From: FEN-1350 sp964643355
GTDB taxonomy: Bacteria > Planctomycetota > Phycisphaerae > Sedimentisphaerales > Anaerohalosphaeraceae
DNA length: 64,000 nt
Direction: 5' to 3'
Assembly: GCA_964643355.1 (NCBI GenBank)
Contig: CAZXPW010000001.1
Coordinates: 124,001-188,000, forward strand
The notes below the pieces were generated by a model. The model was given only the letters and a program-made list of their open reading frames with translations, had not been told where the DNA came from and ran no database searches. Within the stretch, counting starts at the first letter, position 1; every line of letters begins with the position of its first letter. Of this stretch, positions 34,995 through 44,170 are shown piece after piece. The translations under genes were made by a program, and so were the position numbers.

Positions 34995-35023
34995 ATTCTA
35001 CCGAAACGCTCAAAATCAATCAA
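34995..35023 (-). promoter_or_regulatory. sigma-70-like promoter for the oxidoreductase at 33544
   Basis: On the minus strand TTGATT and TAGAAT are separated by 17 bases. Transcription would begin near 34988, giving a ~70-base leader. The rest of 34918-35272 shows no gene. Confidence 0.5.
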
Positions 35024-35272
35024 GGCCATTCATGCATCCGTTTTTGGCGGAAATTTCATCCCTTCCGTTGACCGAAAACGACACCAAGAGCGGTTTTCCT
35101 GATTTCTGTTCAAGCATCCCGACGCGAATGATCTGTTTTATCGTCAGACCGCCCTGAAAATCCTTTCTTTGCATCGCAGTTTTTGATATAACCCGTTTTG
35201 CGGTGATGGGAGAGATTCCCATAGACGGGAAGATGCGGTTTGTCCGGAACAACCTTGAGAAAGGGCACATTC

Positions 35273-36181
35273 ATGGCAGCGTCAATCCCCGACAGGATAA
35301 GTCGAAGAGGTTTTGTCAAGAGCGGTTTGGCTGTGATGGGATTGGCCGTGATTCCCAAGGCCCGTTGCGAATCGGATGGGCAGGGTATCTCCAATGATTC
35401 CATGTCCATGCGATGGGCCCTGCTCAGCGATGTGCATATCCCGGAAGATGTTACAAATAATTACCGCGGTTTCTTCCCTTACAAAAATCTGGAAATCATG
35501 GTACCCCAGCTTGTTTCGTACGCACCGGATGCGGTAGCGATCACGGGGGATCTGGCGCGGCTGACCGGTCAGATTGGAGATTACCAAAATCTCAAGAAGT
35601 TGCTGACGCCCCTCTTGGAAACGGTACCGGTGTATATGTCCCTTGGGAATCACGACGACCGGGATAACTTCTTGAAGGTCTTTGAAACACTTCCGGAAAA
35701 ACGACAATCCGTTCCCGGTAAATATGTGGTCGTTTCCGAAAAGCCGCCCGTGCGCGTCATCATGCTGGATTCCTTGCTGTACACCGACAAAGTTCAGGGG
35801 TTGCTGGGCAAGACGCAACGGAAATGGCTTGCCGAGTATCTGAGCAAGGCGGATGAAATGCCGACGGTCCTTTGTTTTCATCATACCATAGGGGACGACG
35901 ACGGCGACCTGCTGGATATTCCGCGATTGTATGATATCATCGCGCCGGTTTCCAAGGTCAAGGCGGTGATCTTTGGACATTCCCATGTCTATAGCTTCAG
36001 CGAATACAAAGGGATTCATCAGATTAATCTCCCCGCAGCCGGATACAACTTCAGCGACCATGATCCCGTGGGCTGGGTGGAAGTTCGCTGGACGGCCATC
36101 GGAGCCGAATTCCTCCTGCATGCCACCGCGGGCAATCAGGACAAGGATCGGGCCGTGACAAGACTTATATGGCGGCCCTAA
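35273..36181 (+). CDS. Tat-exported metallophosphoesterase
   Basis: A 302-residue calcineurin-like phosphoesterase. The Tat signal ISRRGFVKSGLAVMGLAVIP is followed by the metal motifs in order: LSDVHIPED (DxH), GDLARLTG (GD), GNHDDRDNF (GNHD), CFHHTIGDDDGD (H) and FGHSHVYSF (GHxH). All five blocks are present, so the enzyme is probably active on phosphate esters outside the cytoplasm. The ATG at 35273 is preferred over a TTG at 35240 because the Tat signal begins there and AAGGG lies ten bases upstream. It is divergent from the oxidoreductase gene at 33544. Confidence 0.9.
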   Translation: MAASIPDRISRRGFVKSGLAVMGLAVIPKARCESDGQGISNDSMSMRWALLSDVHIPEDVTNNYRGFFPYKNLEIMVPQLVSYAPDAVAITGDLARLTGQIGDYQNLKKLLTPLLETVPVYMSLGNHDDRDNFLKVFETLPEKRQSVPGKYVVVSEKPPVRVIMLDSLLYTDKVQGLLGKTQRKWLAEYLSKADEMPTVLCFHHTIGDDDGDLLDIPRLYDIIAPVSKVKAVIFGHSHVYSFSEYKGIHQINLPAAGYNFSDHDPVGWVEVRWTAIGAEFLLHATAGNQDKDRAVTRLIWRP

Positions 36182-36346
36182 ACGGATCAATCCTGCTCGT
36201 TTTAAGAATGGGGCTTTTCTCGCCGACCATACAAACCGGAGTGCCGACAAATATTGGATATTTCTTTTCTTGAAAGTCATCTTTCCGAATCGTGCAGTCG
36301 ACTGCGGTAAAAACCATCAAAAAATTTCAGAAACTCCGCCTTTTCA

Positions 36347-36375
36347 TTGACATTTCGGTTGGGTAACGATATAAT
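36347..36375 (+). promoter_or_regulatory. consensus sigma-70 promoter
   Basis: TTGACA at 36347-36352 and TATAAT at 36370-36375 are separated by exactly 17 bases, a full match to the sigma-70 consensus. Transcription would begin near 36382, about 65 bases before the ATG at 36448. Confidence 0.85.
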
Positions 36376-36447
36376 TTGTTTTTGTTCATGGAAACGGAGA
36401 GGAGATTTCGTCAACGGAAGGGAAAACAAGTTTGGGAGGGTATTATC

Positions 36448-37470
36448 ATGGCACAGAATGATAGTCTTCGTTCTTTGATCGTGTCCGTCTTCGTGGGAGT
36501 GTGTGGGATCTGGCTTGAACCTGTCTTTTCGGAGTCTGCCGCAGATGACGAAATCAGCGCCGTGCTGGAACAAGTCAACGCCGACATGGCAAAGGACGGT
36601 CTTTCGTATTGCATTGGGATGATGGAAACGCAGACCCATCCAAACAGCGGAGAAAAGGGACGAACGATCGTGGCTCGGGACTTGGGCAAAGATCGGCTCC
36701 GGGCCCATTTTGTACCCGGAGACCCACGGCGCGGCGGCCGCCGGAATATCACCTATCTGATCGATCGCAGTGATGCGGCCCCTGCTTTGGGTCCGAATGC
36801 GGAGGCCACGGAAGAAGCAATCGATCGAGCCATGGCCACATGGGGGCAGTTGATTCCGGCTGTACCCATCGAGAAATTGGAGGACATGGGGGGGGATTAC
36901 GACAAGTTCGATTTCTTTTTGGCCATAAGGGGAATCTTGGCCGGAACATGCAAATCAGGGGACTTCTCGACAAATATCATTTCAGGCAATCCGGACATCG
37001 ATCAAAACGGAACGGTGGACATCGATATTCTTCACGGCGGTTGGCTCCCCGCCTGTGCGTTTTCCTGGATTCAAGGTGGGGATTCCATTTTGGCCGTGAC
37101 CGTTACTTGGGTGTATCTCGATGAAAATCGGAATCCATCGGATATCAACGGAGATGGTCGGCCGGATACGGCGTTTCGGGAAATCTTTTACAACAACCGA
37201 TTCGCATGGTCCGTGTCAGGGGAATCCGACGAGATCGACCTCGAATCGGTAGCCCTTCACGAGGCGGGACATGGATTTAGTATGGGACATTATGGCACCG
37301 TATTTTCTGGAAATAACACCTATATGGTAAAGCCCCTCGCCGTGATGAATCAGATTTATACCGGTATTCGGCGAACTCCCTACCCGATCGACAAGGTTCT
37401 CCTGACCGGCGTCTGGAGGGGACGGGAGAGCCCAAAACCGACCGTCTCTCATACCCTGCGCCGGCGCTGA
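36448..37470 (+). CDS. secreted zincin (matrixin-like) protein
   Basis: A 340-residue protein with a signal segment (SLRSLIVSVFVGVCGIW). Near residue 271 it has ALHEAGHGFSMGHYG, the HExxHxxGxxH zinc motif of matrixin-like metzincins, with a downstream VMNQIY that could be the Met-turn. An acidic Asp-rich stretch (NPDIDQNGTVDIDILHGG) near 190 looks like a calcium-binding loop. GGGAGGG seven bases upstream fixes the start, and a perfect promoter lies ~70 bp upstream. It is followed after 91 bp by a dockerin-like secreted protein. Likely a protease, although the substrate is unknown. Confidence 0.72.
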   Translation: MAQNDSLRSLIVSVFVGVCGIWLEPVFSESAADDEISAVLEQVNADMAKDGLSYCIGMMETQTHPNSGEKGRTIVARDLGKDRLRAHFVPGDPRRGGRRNITYLIDRSDAAPALGPNAEATEEAIDRAMATWGQLIPAVPIEKLEDMGGDYDKFDFFLAIRGILAGTCKSGDFSTNIISGNPDIDQNGTVDIDILHGGWLPACAFSWIQGGDSILAVTVTWVYLDENRNPSDINGDGRPDTAFREIFYNNRFAWSVSGESDEIDLESVALHEAGHGFSMGHYGTVFSGNNTYMVKPLAVMNQIYTGIRRTPYPIDKVLLTGVWRGRESPKPTVSHTLRRR

Positions 37471-37561
37471 TCGATCCTCCCGCGATTTCGGGGATTAAAA
37501 CCCGGAACCGCCGCACGGAACGGCCGGCTCGAAAAGCTTATTGTGTTCTGGAGGTGTTGTG

Positions 37562-39178
37562 ATGAATCGATGTGGGTTGATAACGGGGACAATCCTGTTT
37601 GGCTTGGTATCCGCGTTCGCGGACAACCATGTGGAGTTTCTAATTGAGCGAAAGGGATGGATCGAAGCGGGGGTCTTCCGTGAATCGTACAAGCTGGAAT
37701 TCAATGTGGGGGTTTCGGCCCAAACCGTCGAAGTGAAGTTTCCCGGCGCCGTTTCGTACATCCCATTGGAATTTGATGAGGAGGATGGAAGGTTTGATCT
37801 GGATTGGATCGAACCCCATGACTATCCCGCGCTGCCCGATCTGTTGATAGCGATGGGAATACAAAATGGGGAATGCCGCCTCCGAATCGACAAAGGTCTT
37901 GTCACCGAAAGTCAGTACCTCTTTTCGATCAATATCAATCCCATTACCGCAGAATCCTTTCCCGGTTATCCGACGATGATCTTGCCCGAGGAAGGCCAAA
38001 CGGTCGGATCAAGCGTGACTTTTCGGTGGACAAATCCCGACGGATCTGAGAACTTCGTCGGTCCCTGGACGGCTATTGAACAGGGGGAAAAAGATATTGA
38101 CAGCGGGATATTGCCGAGCGGAACCTCCGAATGGTCATATGGCCCTCTGGTAAACGGACCGGCCCTGTTCGAAATCGGATACGGCAGGATTCTGGACGGC
38201 GTTGCGGAAACGATGACCTGGATCAGCGGTCGAGAGATTGACTGGGGCCTGGCCGAGCATTCGCCCGAGGATTGGACGCCGGGCAAACCTCTGACGGCGC
38301 TGATATCGAATTTAAATGTTCGTTTCCAGGTTCAAGCTGCCCCGAAAGCCAGTATCAGTTTTGGATATTTTCAAACCCGGACTGAGGACTCGGGCGATTA
38401 CGATACCTTCAATGTGGTGGTTCGAGTGACGATTCCGGATGTCTATGTAGTGTCGCTTCTGTTGCCTTCCTCGCCCGGAATCTATCAGGAAATGGAAGAG
38501 ATTTCAGAAGATACCTATCGGATCCGATTTGTGTATTCCTCATTTGAAGAGATGCTGAACGCAATTTCTTCCGGAACCTACCGGGTCCATATGTATGATC
38601 AGGCCTTCCGGGAAAGCGTATATCGGTTTGAGATCGATTCAACTCCGGTACAACTGGACATCTTCCCCGATTATGTCAGCGGGGTTCTGCCTCCGCGAAA
38701 TTCGCTGGCCGAGATCCCGACGACATTTTCCTGGTCTTTGCCCGTCGGCTATGCCGGACCTGTCGGCTTGGTGGTTTTGAAGGATGCCGGTTTCGAAACG
38801 CAAATGTTGCCCGCAAATACCACATCTGCAATTGTGAACAACTTCGATCTGGCATGGAACCAATTGGTTTTGATGACCACGAAAACGGCCGATGGCGTTT
38901 CCGGACCGATGACCTGGGAAAGTGGTTTTGAAATCGATTGGGACCAGTCCGGTTCAGTTCCCGCCGGCTGGCCGACCGATGTTCCTTATACCTACCTGGG
39001 GTCGGAGTGGATAGGGGCCTATTATGGCATCGAGCCGGGACAGTGTGCGTTTCGATTGCCGGGCGATCTCAACGAGGACTGCCGGGTTTCATTGGAGGAT
39101 TTCGTCGTCATGGCCGAGTATTGGCTGATGGATTGCCGCGGGACCCAGGTCTCGGTGGATTGCTGGGGATTTTTATGA
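37562..39178 (+). CDS. secreted protein with duplicated module and dockerin-like C-terminus
   Basis: A 538-residue secreted protein (signal CGLITGTILFGLVSAFA). The body shows a tandem duplication: both halves end in near-identical blocks, MTWISGREIDW near residue 225 and MTWESGFEIDW near 455, each preceded by an Ig-like strand set (VTFRWTNPDG and TTFSWSLPVG). The C-terminus GDLNEDCRVSLEDFVVMAEY-WL is a dockerin-type calcium loop of the kind common in Phycisphaerae proteins. Start supported by GGAGG seven bases upstream. I do not recognise the repeated module. Possible cell-surface or matrix role. Confidence 0.75.
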   Translation: MNRCGLITGTILFGLVSAFADNHVEFLIERKGWIEAGVFRESYKLEFNVGVSAQTVEVKFPGAVSYIPLEFDEEDGRFDLDWIEPHDYPALPDLLIAMGIQNGECRLRIDKGLVTESQYLFSININPITAESFPGYPTMILPEEGQTVGSSVTFRWTNPDGSENFVGPWTAIEQGEKDIDSGILPSGTSEWSYGPLVNGPALFEIGYGRILDGVAETMTWISGREIDWGLAEHSPEDWTPGKPLTALISNLNVRFQVQAAPKASISFGYFQTRTEDSGDYDTFNVVVRVTIPDVYVVSLLLPSSPGIYQEMEEISEDTYRIRFVYSSFEEMLNAISSGTYRVHMYDQAFRESVYRFEIDSTPVQLDIFPDYVSGVLPPRNSLAEIPTTFSWSLPVGYAGPVGLVVLKDAGFETQMLPANTTSAIVNNFDLAWNQLVLMTTKTADGVSGPMTWESGFEIDWDQSGSVPAGWPTDVPYTYLGSEWIGAYYGIEPGQCAFRLPGDLNEDCRVSLEDFVVMAEYWLMDCRGTQVSVDCWGFL

Positions 39179-39255
39179 CCAAAGACCGATTCCGATGTGG
39201 TTCCGATGTAACCGATCGTTAACGGAGAACGAATCAAGATTGAATCAAATTTTCC

Positions 39256-39283
39256 TTGATTTTTCGGCGCAGGTTGATATACT
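39256..39283 (+). promoter_or_regulatory. sigma-70-like promoter for PEP-CTERM gene
   Basis: TTGATT (39256-39261) and TATACT (39278-39283) are separated by 16 bases, about 42 bp before the ATG at 39325. Confidence 0.5.
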
Positions 39284-39324
39284 GGAGAGAAGGAGTGGAT
39301 GGAGCAAAACCGATAGGAGAGTGT

Positions 39325-39987
39325 ATGAAAACGACAACGACTACCATTTCGTTCTGTGTCGGGGTTCTATGCATTGCATCCCCTTTTACTTTCGGTAAAG
39401 TTTTGGCCGTCTGGGATTTTGGCCCTTCGTCGGCCTTCTATACCACCGATCCGGCGTATTTCAACCTTGCCGCCAAGCCGACATTCCTTATGACCGGCGG
39501 AGACATCGACGCCAACGGCAAAAACGGCGTTGATTTCACCGATGCCGACGGCGTGTTTCATACGGCCGGTCAGAGTGCCGCATGGGACGATGTCAACAAA
39601 TCCGGAACGGACAATGATGCCGCTCTGACCATCACCCTGAACACAACCGGCTGGATTCTCCAGGGGTTGCGATGGGATTACCGTTCGGAGAAGGCCACAA
39701 GTTACGACCTCGACTATCGTCTGTCCGAAACGGCGACATGGATATCCCTCTTGAACAATCAGCCGATCACGGCCGATGACGCCTTTCATGCGGTTACGAT
39801 CGATCTTTCGCCTTCTGCGGAATTGTCCAACCAGCCGTTTGTGCAATTCCTGATTAGCGACCTGGATGAAGGGCCCGGCAACGATAAATTTTTCCTCGAC
39901 AACCTGCAGTTCACCGGTGTCCCCGAACCGGCTACGATGTCATTGCTGCTCCTGGGGGCGGCCTTCGGACTTCGCCGTCGATCCTGA
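39325..39987 (+). CDS. PEP-CTERM sorted secreted protein
   Basis: A 220-residue protein with a signal peptide (TTTISFCVGVLCIASPFTFG) and a C-terminal PEP-CTERM signal: VPEPATMSLLLLGAAFGLRR followed by a basic end. Such proteins are processed by an exosortase and often anchored in surface matrix. The mature part is beta-rich with aromatic residues (AVWDFGPSSAFYTTDPAYFN) and resembles other planctomycete PEP-CTERM proteins. A ribosome site GGAG six bases upstream and a promoter ~42 bp upstream support the start. No exosortase gene is in this window. Confidence 0.82.
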   Translation: MKTTTTTISFCVGVLCIASPFTFGKVLAVWDFGPSSAFYTTDPAYFNLAAKPTFLMTGGDIDANGKNGVDFTDADGVFHTAGQSAAWDDVNKSGTDNDAALTITLNTTGWILQGLRWDYRSEKATSYDLDYRLSETATWISLLNNQPITADDAFHAVTIDLSPSAELSNQPFVQFLISDLDEGPGNDKFFLDNLQFTGVPEPATMSLLLLGAAFGLRRRS

Positions 39988-39994
39988 AAATGAA

Positions 39995-40022
39995 TATTGC
40001 CCATCGTTTTGTTGAGGCAATA
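39995..40022 (-). terminator. weak stem-loop between convergent genes
   Basis: A 7-bp stem TATTGCC/GGCAATA with a 14-base loop lies between the convergent stops at 39987 and 40100. On the minus strand it is followed by TTCATTTTC, which is only moderately T-rich, so termination is possible but unproven. Confidence 0.3.
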
Positions 40023-40099
40023 ACGCACGCCAACTGACCAGAACCGTGTTGAGCGTTGTTTTCTTTTTGCCTTCCACCGGCGTTTCCATGGAAGTCGGT

Positions 40100-41218
40100 T
40101 TACTGAATGCACTCGGTGATATGCGGATTCCCGCAATCCAGCCATGAAGCAGCCAGGATGCCCAGATCATTCAGATCAACGATGCAATCCCCCGTCAGGT
40201 CTCCCTCGACGCGGCATTGATAAATCGTGAAATAGGCATTGCTGGTATCGGTTGCCGCCGGATTGGCGCTGTTTGAGATGCGAATCAGGCATACATTCGA
40301 ATTCAACAGAGGGACCAACCATGAATAGCGGCCGGTATTGCCGACATTGGGCGGATACACCGGAGTCCACTTTAAACCGCTGTCCCTTGAAAATTCGATC
40401 AGAACATTCCCAACGACTCCGGTTGAAATCCATGTGATCTCAAAAACCGTACCGCTTTGGAGAGTCTCGGAACCATTCAGAGAAGTCAGGGTCAAAGTCG
40501 AAGGGGTGGCTGCAACGACGGAACGCAAAGCGTTGAGATTCTGGAGCCCCCATTGGTTGGGAGCACCAAAAGTGCTCAATTCTTTGTCGCCATCGTAATT
40601 GTTTGAGGCAGGGGTAATTGTATCCGAGGGGACCGCCTTAAGCTTAAAGACCTCGGTATTGCCGATTCCGCTGACCGGGCTGACCCCTTCCCCTGCCGGT
40701 CCGAAGACCACCGTTCCGGCGGCATTGCGAATTCGAAGTTGCCAGTTGGTACTTCCAACCGGAAAGCTGGAGGCCTCGATGTAACGACCATTGGCGTCAT
40801 TGCTCGCTCGTACATTGATCCACCAGTCCCCTGCGGCGGGATTGTAACTGATATCGTTTCCAACATCTTCCGCGACCGTGATAATCGTCCCGCTGCGTAA
40901 ATCCGACCAGATACCTTGATTGGTCAGATCGAGAGTCTCATCCAGAAAGCCGTCGTTGTAAATATCCAGTTTCCAGTTTCGCATGTCCAGATGGTCGGTA
41001 ACGACAACCAGCTCAAACCAGTCCCCTCCGTTTCCCATGACCCGGCCAAAATAGGAATCGAATGCCCGGCCTCCGGATTCGTCGGCGGCTGCGCTACCGC
41101 CGCCGAGATATGCGTCATCATCCACGGCGTTGTATTCGTTGAGAATCACCGAAGCGCCGAAGAGATTCCCGGCCAATACAAGAAAACCGAAAGCCGTCGC
41201 TGAAGATATTGATTTCAT
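40100..41218 (-). CDS. secreted lamin-tail-like protein with dockerin-like end
   Basis: A 372-residue secreted protein with signal FGFLVLAGNLFGA. The first half resembles a lamin-tail-type domain (SVILNEYNAV...GGDWFELVVVTDHLDMRNWK), with an LNEY-type opening common in bacterial lamin-tail proteins. The second half is Ig-like beta-rich (SGTVFEITWISTGVVGNVLI). The C-terminus GDLTGDCIVDLNDLGILAAS has the dockerin calcium-loop pattern and ends with a WL motif. The start at 41218 has AAGGAAGGA eight bases upstream. It is downstream of another dockerin protein gene on the same strand (58 bp gap). Confidence 0.75.
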   Translation of the reverse strand: MKSISSATAFGFLVLAGNLFGASVILNEYNAVDDDAYLGGGSAAADESGGRAFDSYFGRVMGNGGDWFELVVVTDHLDMRNWKLDIYNDGFLDETLDLTNQGIWSDLRSGTIITVAEDVGNDISYNPAAGDWWINVRASNDANGRYIEASSFPVGSTNWQLRIRNAAGTVVFGPAGEGVSPVSGIGNTEVFKLKAVPSDTITPASNNYDGDKELSTFGAPNQWGLQNLNALRSVVAATPSTLTLTSLNGSETLQSGTVFEITWISTGVVGNVLIEFSRDSGLKWTPVYPPNVGNTGRYSWLVPLLNSNVCLIRISNSANPAATDTSNAYFTIYQCRVEGDLTGDCIVDLNDLGILAASWLDCGNPHITECIQ

Positions 41219-41275
41219 CCTGAATTCCTTCCTTTCTGTACTACGGATTCTGGATCCGGTCATCCCGGCCTTCTA

Positions 41276-42361
41276 TTATTCGGCCATCCAATACGGAATC
41301 CATTCGATGATATCCAATAAATTCACGGTTCCATCTCCGGTGATGTCTGCGCCGTTACAGGCAAAACATCCTGTCCTGAGCCAACGGGACGAAATCACCG
41401 ACAGATCCTCCAGACCCACCCATCCATCGCCGGTCAGATCCGCCCTGGTGGAAAACCTGAAATGGTAGATCGGTTGGCCCCATCCTTCGCTGAGGGTGAA
41501 ATACGCCTGTCCGGATAAATCAAATCCGATCGCTTCACCCTGTATTTCATAGGGCGGTAAAAGAATCTCACAAGCCGGCCCCGCAAGAGCTTGTCCGACC
41601 GTTTGTCCTTCGTTGCGTTGCCACAGGTAGGCCGTCCAGTATCCTCGGAGAACAAGTTTTCCTCCGCTGGCCGACAGGTCGCCTCCGGTGGGCCCGCGAT
41701 AGTTCTCATCGACAGGGATTCGCCAGTTCAAATTCAATACCGCCGCCAACTGCAGGGGATTCTTTCGTTCCGTGGATTGAGGATAAGGACAGCGATAAAT
41801 CTCGGTTGGAGCGGTTAGCTTGGTAGCCAGATACAGATCGCCGTTGGTATCCACCATCAGCGTTTCACAGTCTCGAGACCCCTGGGGAAAATCAACCTTG
41901 ATTCGATCCACCTCGGTTAGGAGAACCTCCTGCGGGGGCTGATTCGGATCGACTGCGGGTTCGGCCACGCGATAGATGTCAAGAGTGGCATATTCCTCGT
42001 CATTGTCCCCGATATTCCCGACATACAGGTAATCCACCCCCGGTGCCGGTCCGGGTCCGATGGCGATGTCTTCATAATCCCGGTCGCTGACATCATCGAG
42101 TTCATAAATCCCCAGCAGTTTTCCATCCGTCCGAATCGCATAGACACAGGCCCGACCTCCCTTGTCATTGTGTACCCAGATCACACCTGGATTCTTTCGG
42201 CTCACGGCCAGTCCCGATATCTCGTCCAGTTCATCACACTGGACCCAGCCCGTCAGAGTGGGGGATTGAACGGAGCACGACTGGCCGGATACGGGATTTC
42301 GTGATCCGATGAAAAGAATCATTCCACATACCAAACCGACATACCGTAAATAAAATGACAT
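41276..42361 (-). CDS. secreted phytase-like propeller protein with two-repeat dockerin
   Basis: A 361-residue protein. The signal is LVCGMILFIGSRNPVSG, and the body looks like a beta-propeller (ISGLAVSRKNPGVIWVHNDK, RDYEDIAIGPGPAPGVDYLY, GSRDCETLMVDTNGDLYLAT), in a style seen in esterase-like and phytase-like propellers. The C-terminus holds two dockerin calcium loops: DLTGDGWVGLEDLSVISSRW and DITGDGTVNLLDIIEWIPYW. This two-repeat form is the full type-I-like dockerin arrangement. The GAG-containing ribosome site is weak. No cohesin protein is visible nearby. Confidence 0.75.
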   Translation of the reverse strand: MSFYLRYVGLVCGMILFIGSRNPVSGQSCSVQSPTLTGWVQCDELDEISGLAVSRKNPGVIWVHNDKGGRACVYAIRTDGKLLGIYELDDVSDRDYEDIAIGPGPAPGVDYLYVGNIGDNDEEYATLDIYRVAEPAVDPNQPPQEVLLTEVDRIKVDFPQGSRDCETLMVDTNGDLYLATKLTAPTEIYRCPYPQSTERKNPLQLAAVLNLNWRIPVDENYRGPTGGDLSASGGKLVLRGYWTAYLWQRNEGQTVGQALAGPACEILLPPYEIQGEAIGFDLSGQAYFTLSEGWGQPIYHFRFSTRADLTGDGWVGLEDLSVISSRWLRTGCFACNGADITGDGTVNLLDIIEWIPYWMAE

Positions 42362-42472
42362 AGAAAATCTCTACATAACAAACCGATAGGATCGGCGATT
42401 CATGTGGGCGTCATGCCCCTTGATTTCTTTCTGAAATTCGGACTTGATTACACTACACAATATTCCTGCCCG

Positions 42473-44140
42473 TTATGAACCGGCCAGGGATTGCTTGGTT
42501 GTTTGGGAAACGGTCGAAATCCCGGATTCATTTCCAGCCGCTTCATCCACCCTCCACATTCCATCCGGCTGGATCTGCATGATGCCGGTATCGCTGTAAA
42601 ATTCCAGTTGTGCGATCGCATAATCCGTCACCGCATCGGCAGCTTCATTGCGGGCATCATAGGCGTCTTTCTGGGCTCGTAAGACATCCCGCGTATTGGC
42701 GCGAGCATATTGCAACAGCGTCAGCGTATTTTCCAGTCGCCTGTCGGCCTTGTCTCGGGCCTGGGTCAGAAGGGCATACCGGTCGTGCGCCTCGCGTAAT
42801 TTCCGTAGGGCCGACCGGACTTCCTGGCTCACCGTGTTTCGTCGTTCATCCAGCATCCATTTGGCTTGTTCCAGCACCATCAGAGCCCGGCGATATTCCG
42901 TTTTTTCGATTGTCCGATCCAGGCCGATATCCAGTGTCGGGGTGATTCCTCCGGTATAGACCGATGTGTGTGTACCATCCGTGTTCCGTTGCTGATTCAC
43001 GGTGCCAACCAGGTTCAATTCCGCCCGCGTCAAATCACCCGCAACACGCGCCCTTCGTTCCGATTGAATGACGGCATCGAACGCGTTGGCCACATCCGGC
43101 CGAAGCGCCATAGCGGTCTCGATGGCTTGTTCTTCTGAAAAATCCAACGGGATCGGATTCAGCTTTGTGAAAGCCAGAAACTCATTCCGATCCAGTTCCA
43201 CTTCCAATTGAGGCGGGATGCCGATGAACAGTTTGAATTCATCCAGCAATTGTTCATAATCGCTCTTGGCCAGAATCCAGGCATCCCGGGCGAGGATTTG
43301 TTCCTGTTCGATCTCCTCAACCTCATGGATGGCGACCCGTCCAACTCCCGCCAGGTCTTTGGCCCTGGCGTAGATCCGGTTTATCCGGTTGAGATTTTCC
43401 TCGGCAATCAGCATGTTCTCGTGCAATTCGAGAACCGAATAGTATCGGGTCAGAACCTGGACCACGAAATCCTGGCGAAACCGGTTGAAGGATCGTACCT
43501 GGTTGAGCAGGTTATCCTCGGCCACTGTAAGTTGTTCAAGGGCAACCTCGCGTCCGGCTCCCCGGAGAAGAGGCAACGATACCGTCGCGCTGAACAATCG
43601 CGACACCCCGCTCCGCAAATCGCCCGAAAGCATCTCTACCCACGCATCGCTGATCGACGCGCTGATCGCTCCGCCGGAAGCAAGCAATTGGCTGAATCCC
43701 AGGGCTCCGCCCGAAGTCAGACTGGAATTGTCCTCCGTTTCCGTATAAATCACCGAAGGAAGCCCGAAGGGATTCGGTTCATAGAGATGCCTGGCCAATC
43801 GCAAATCCAGCGCGACGCTGAAAAGATTGTCTTTTTCGATTTGGTAAATCGGGCTGTTTGAAGTGGCGATGATCATTGCTTCGGGGATCGACAGGATCCG
43901 ATCGGATCCGACCACCTGTTCGGGAACGATCACCGGCTCTGCGCCTTGGGAATTTCTTTGCTTATAGTTGGTCTTGCTCCCGTATTTGTCGTCCCATCTC
44001 TTCTCGATGGCCGAATAGGCAAATTGGTCCATTTCGGATTTGTGTTGCTCCAGGTTATTCTGACACGAGGTCAACGCCAGAATCATCGAGCTGAAAAAAC
44101 CGATTACGAAGTTTCGAAAATGTCGATCGCTTGGAATCAT
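42473..44140 (-). CDS. TolC-family outer-membrane efflux lipoprotein
   Basis: A 555-residue outer-membrane channel protein. The N-terminus has a lipobox (MILALTSCQNN), so it is probably lipid-anchored. Two halves of long amphipathic helices typical of TolC are evident (LARHLYEPNPFGLPSVIYTE, VAIHEVEEIEQEQILARDAW, and VSQEVRSALRKLREAHDRYA, VLRAQKDAYDARNEAADAVT). Start at 44140 preferred over a TTG abutting the HlyD stop. It follows the HlyD gene by 30 bp. Together they would form the periplasm-spanning part of an export complex. No ATPase or RND pump lies in this operon. Confidence 0.9.
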   Translation of the reverse strand: MIPSDRHFRNFVIGFFSSMILALTSCQNNLEQHKSEMDQFAYSAIEKRWDDKYGSKTNYKQRNSQGAEPVIVPEQVVGSDRILSIPEAMIIATSNSPIYQIEKDNLFSVALDLRLARHLYEPNPFGLPSVIYTETEDNSSLTSGGALGFSQLLASGGAISASISDAWVEMLSGDLRSGVSRLFSATVSLPLLRGAGREVALEQLTVAEDNLLNQVRSFNRFRQDFVVQVLTRYYSVLELHENMLIAEENLNRINRIYARAKDLAGVGRVAIHEVEEIEQEQILARDAWILAKSDYEQLLDEFKLFIGIPPQLEVELDRNEFLAFTKLNPIPLDFSEEQAIETAMALRPDVANAFDAVIQSERRARVAGDLTRAELNLVGTVNQQRNTDGTHTSVYTGGITPTLDIGLDRTIEKTEYRRALMVLEQAKWMLDERRNTVSQEVRSALRKLREAHDRYALLTQARDKADRRLENTLTLLQYARANTRDVLRAQKDAYDARNEAADAVTDYAIAQLEFYSDTGIMQIQPDGMWRVDEAAGNESGISTVSQTTKQSLAGS

Positions 44141-44170
44141 GATCGGTTCTCGATCCTGTCTTGTACGCAA

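Noticed and set aside
35016..35270. 84-residue minus-strand frame upstream of the metallophosphoesterase
   Set aside because: No motif or ribosome site, and it overlaps a likely promoter.
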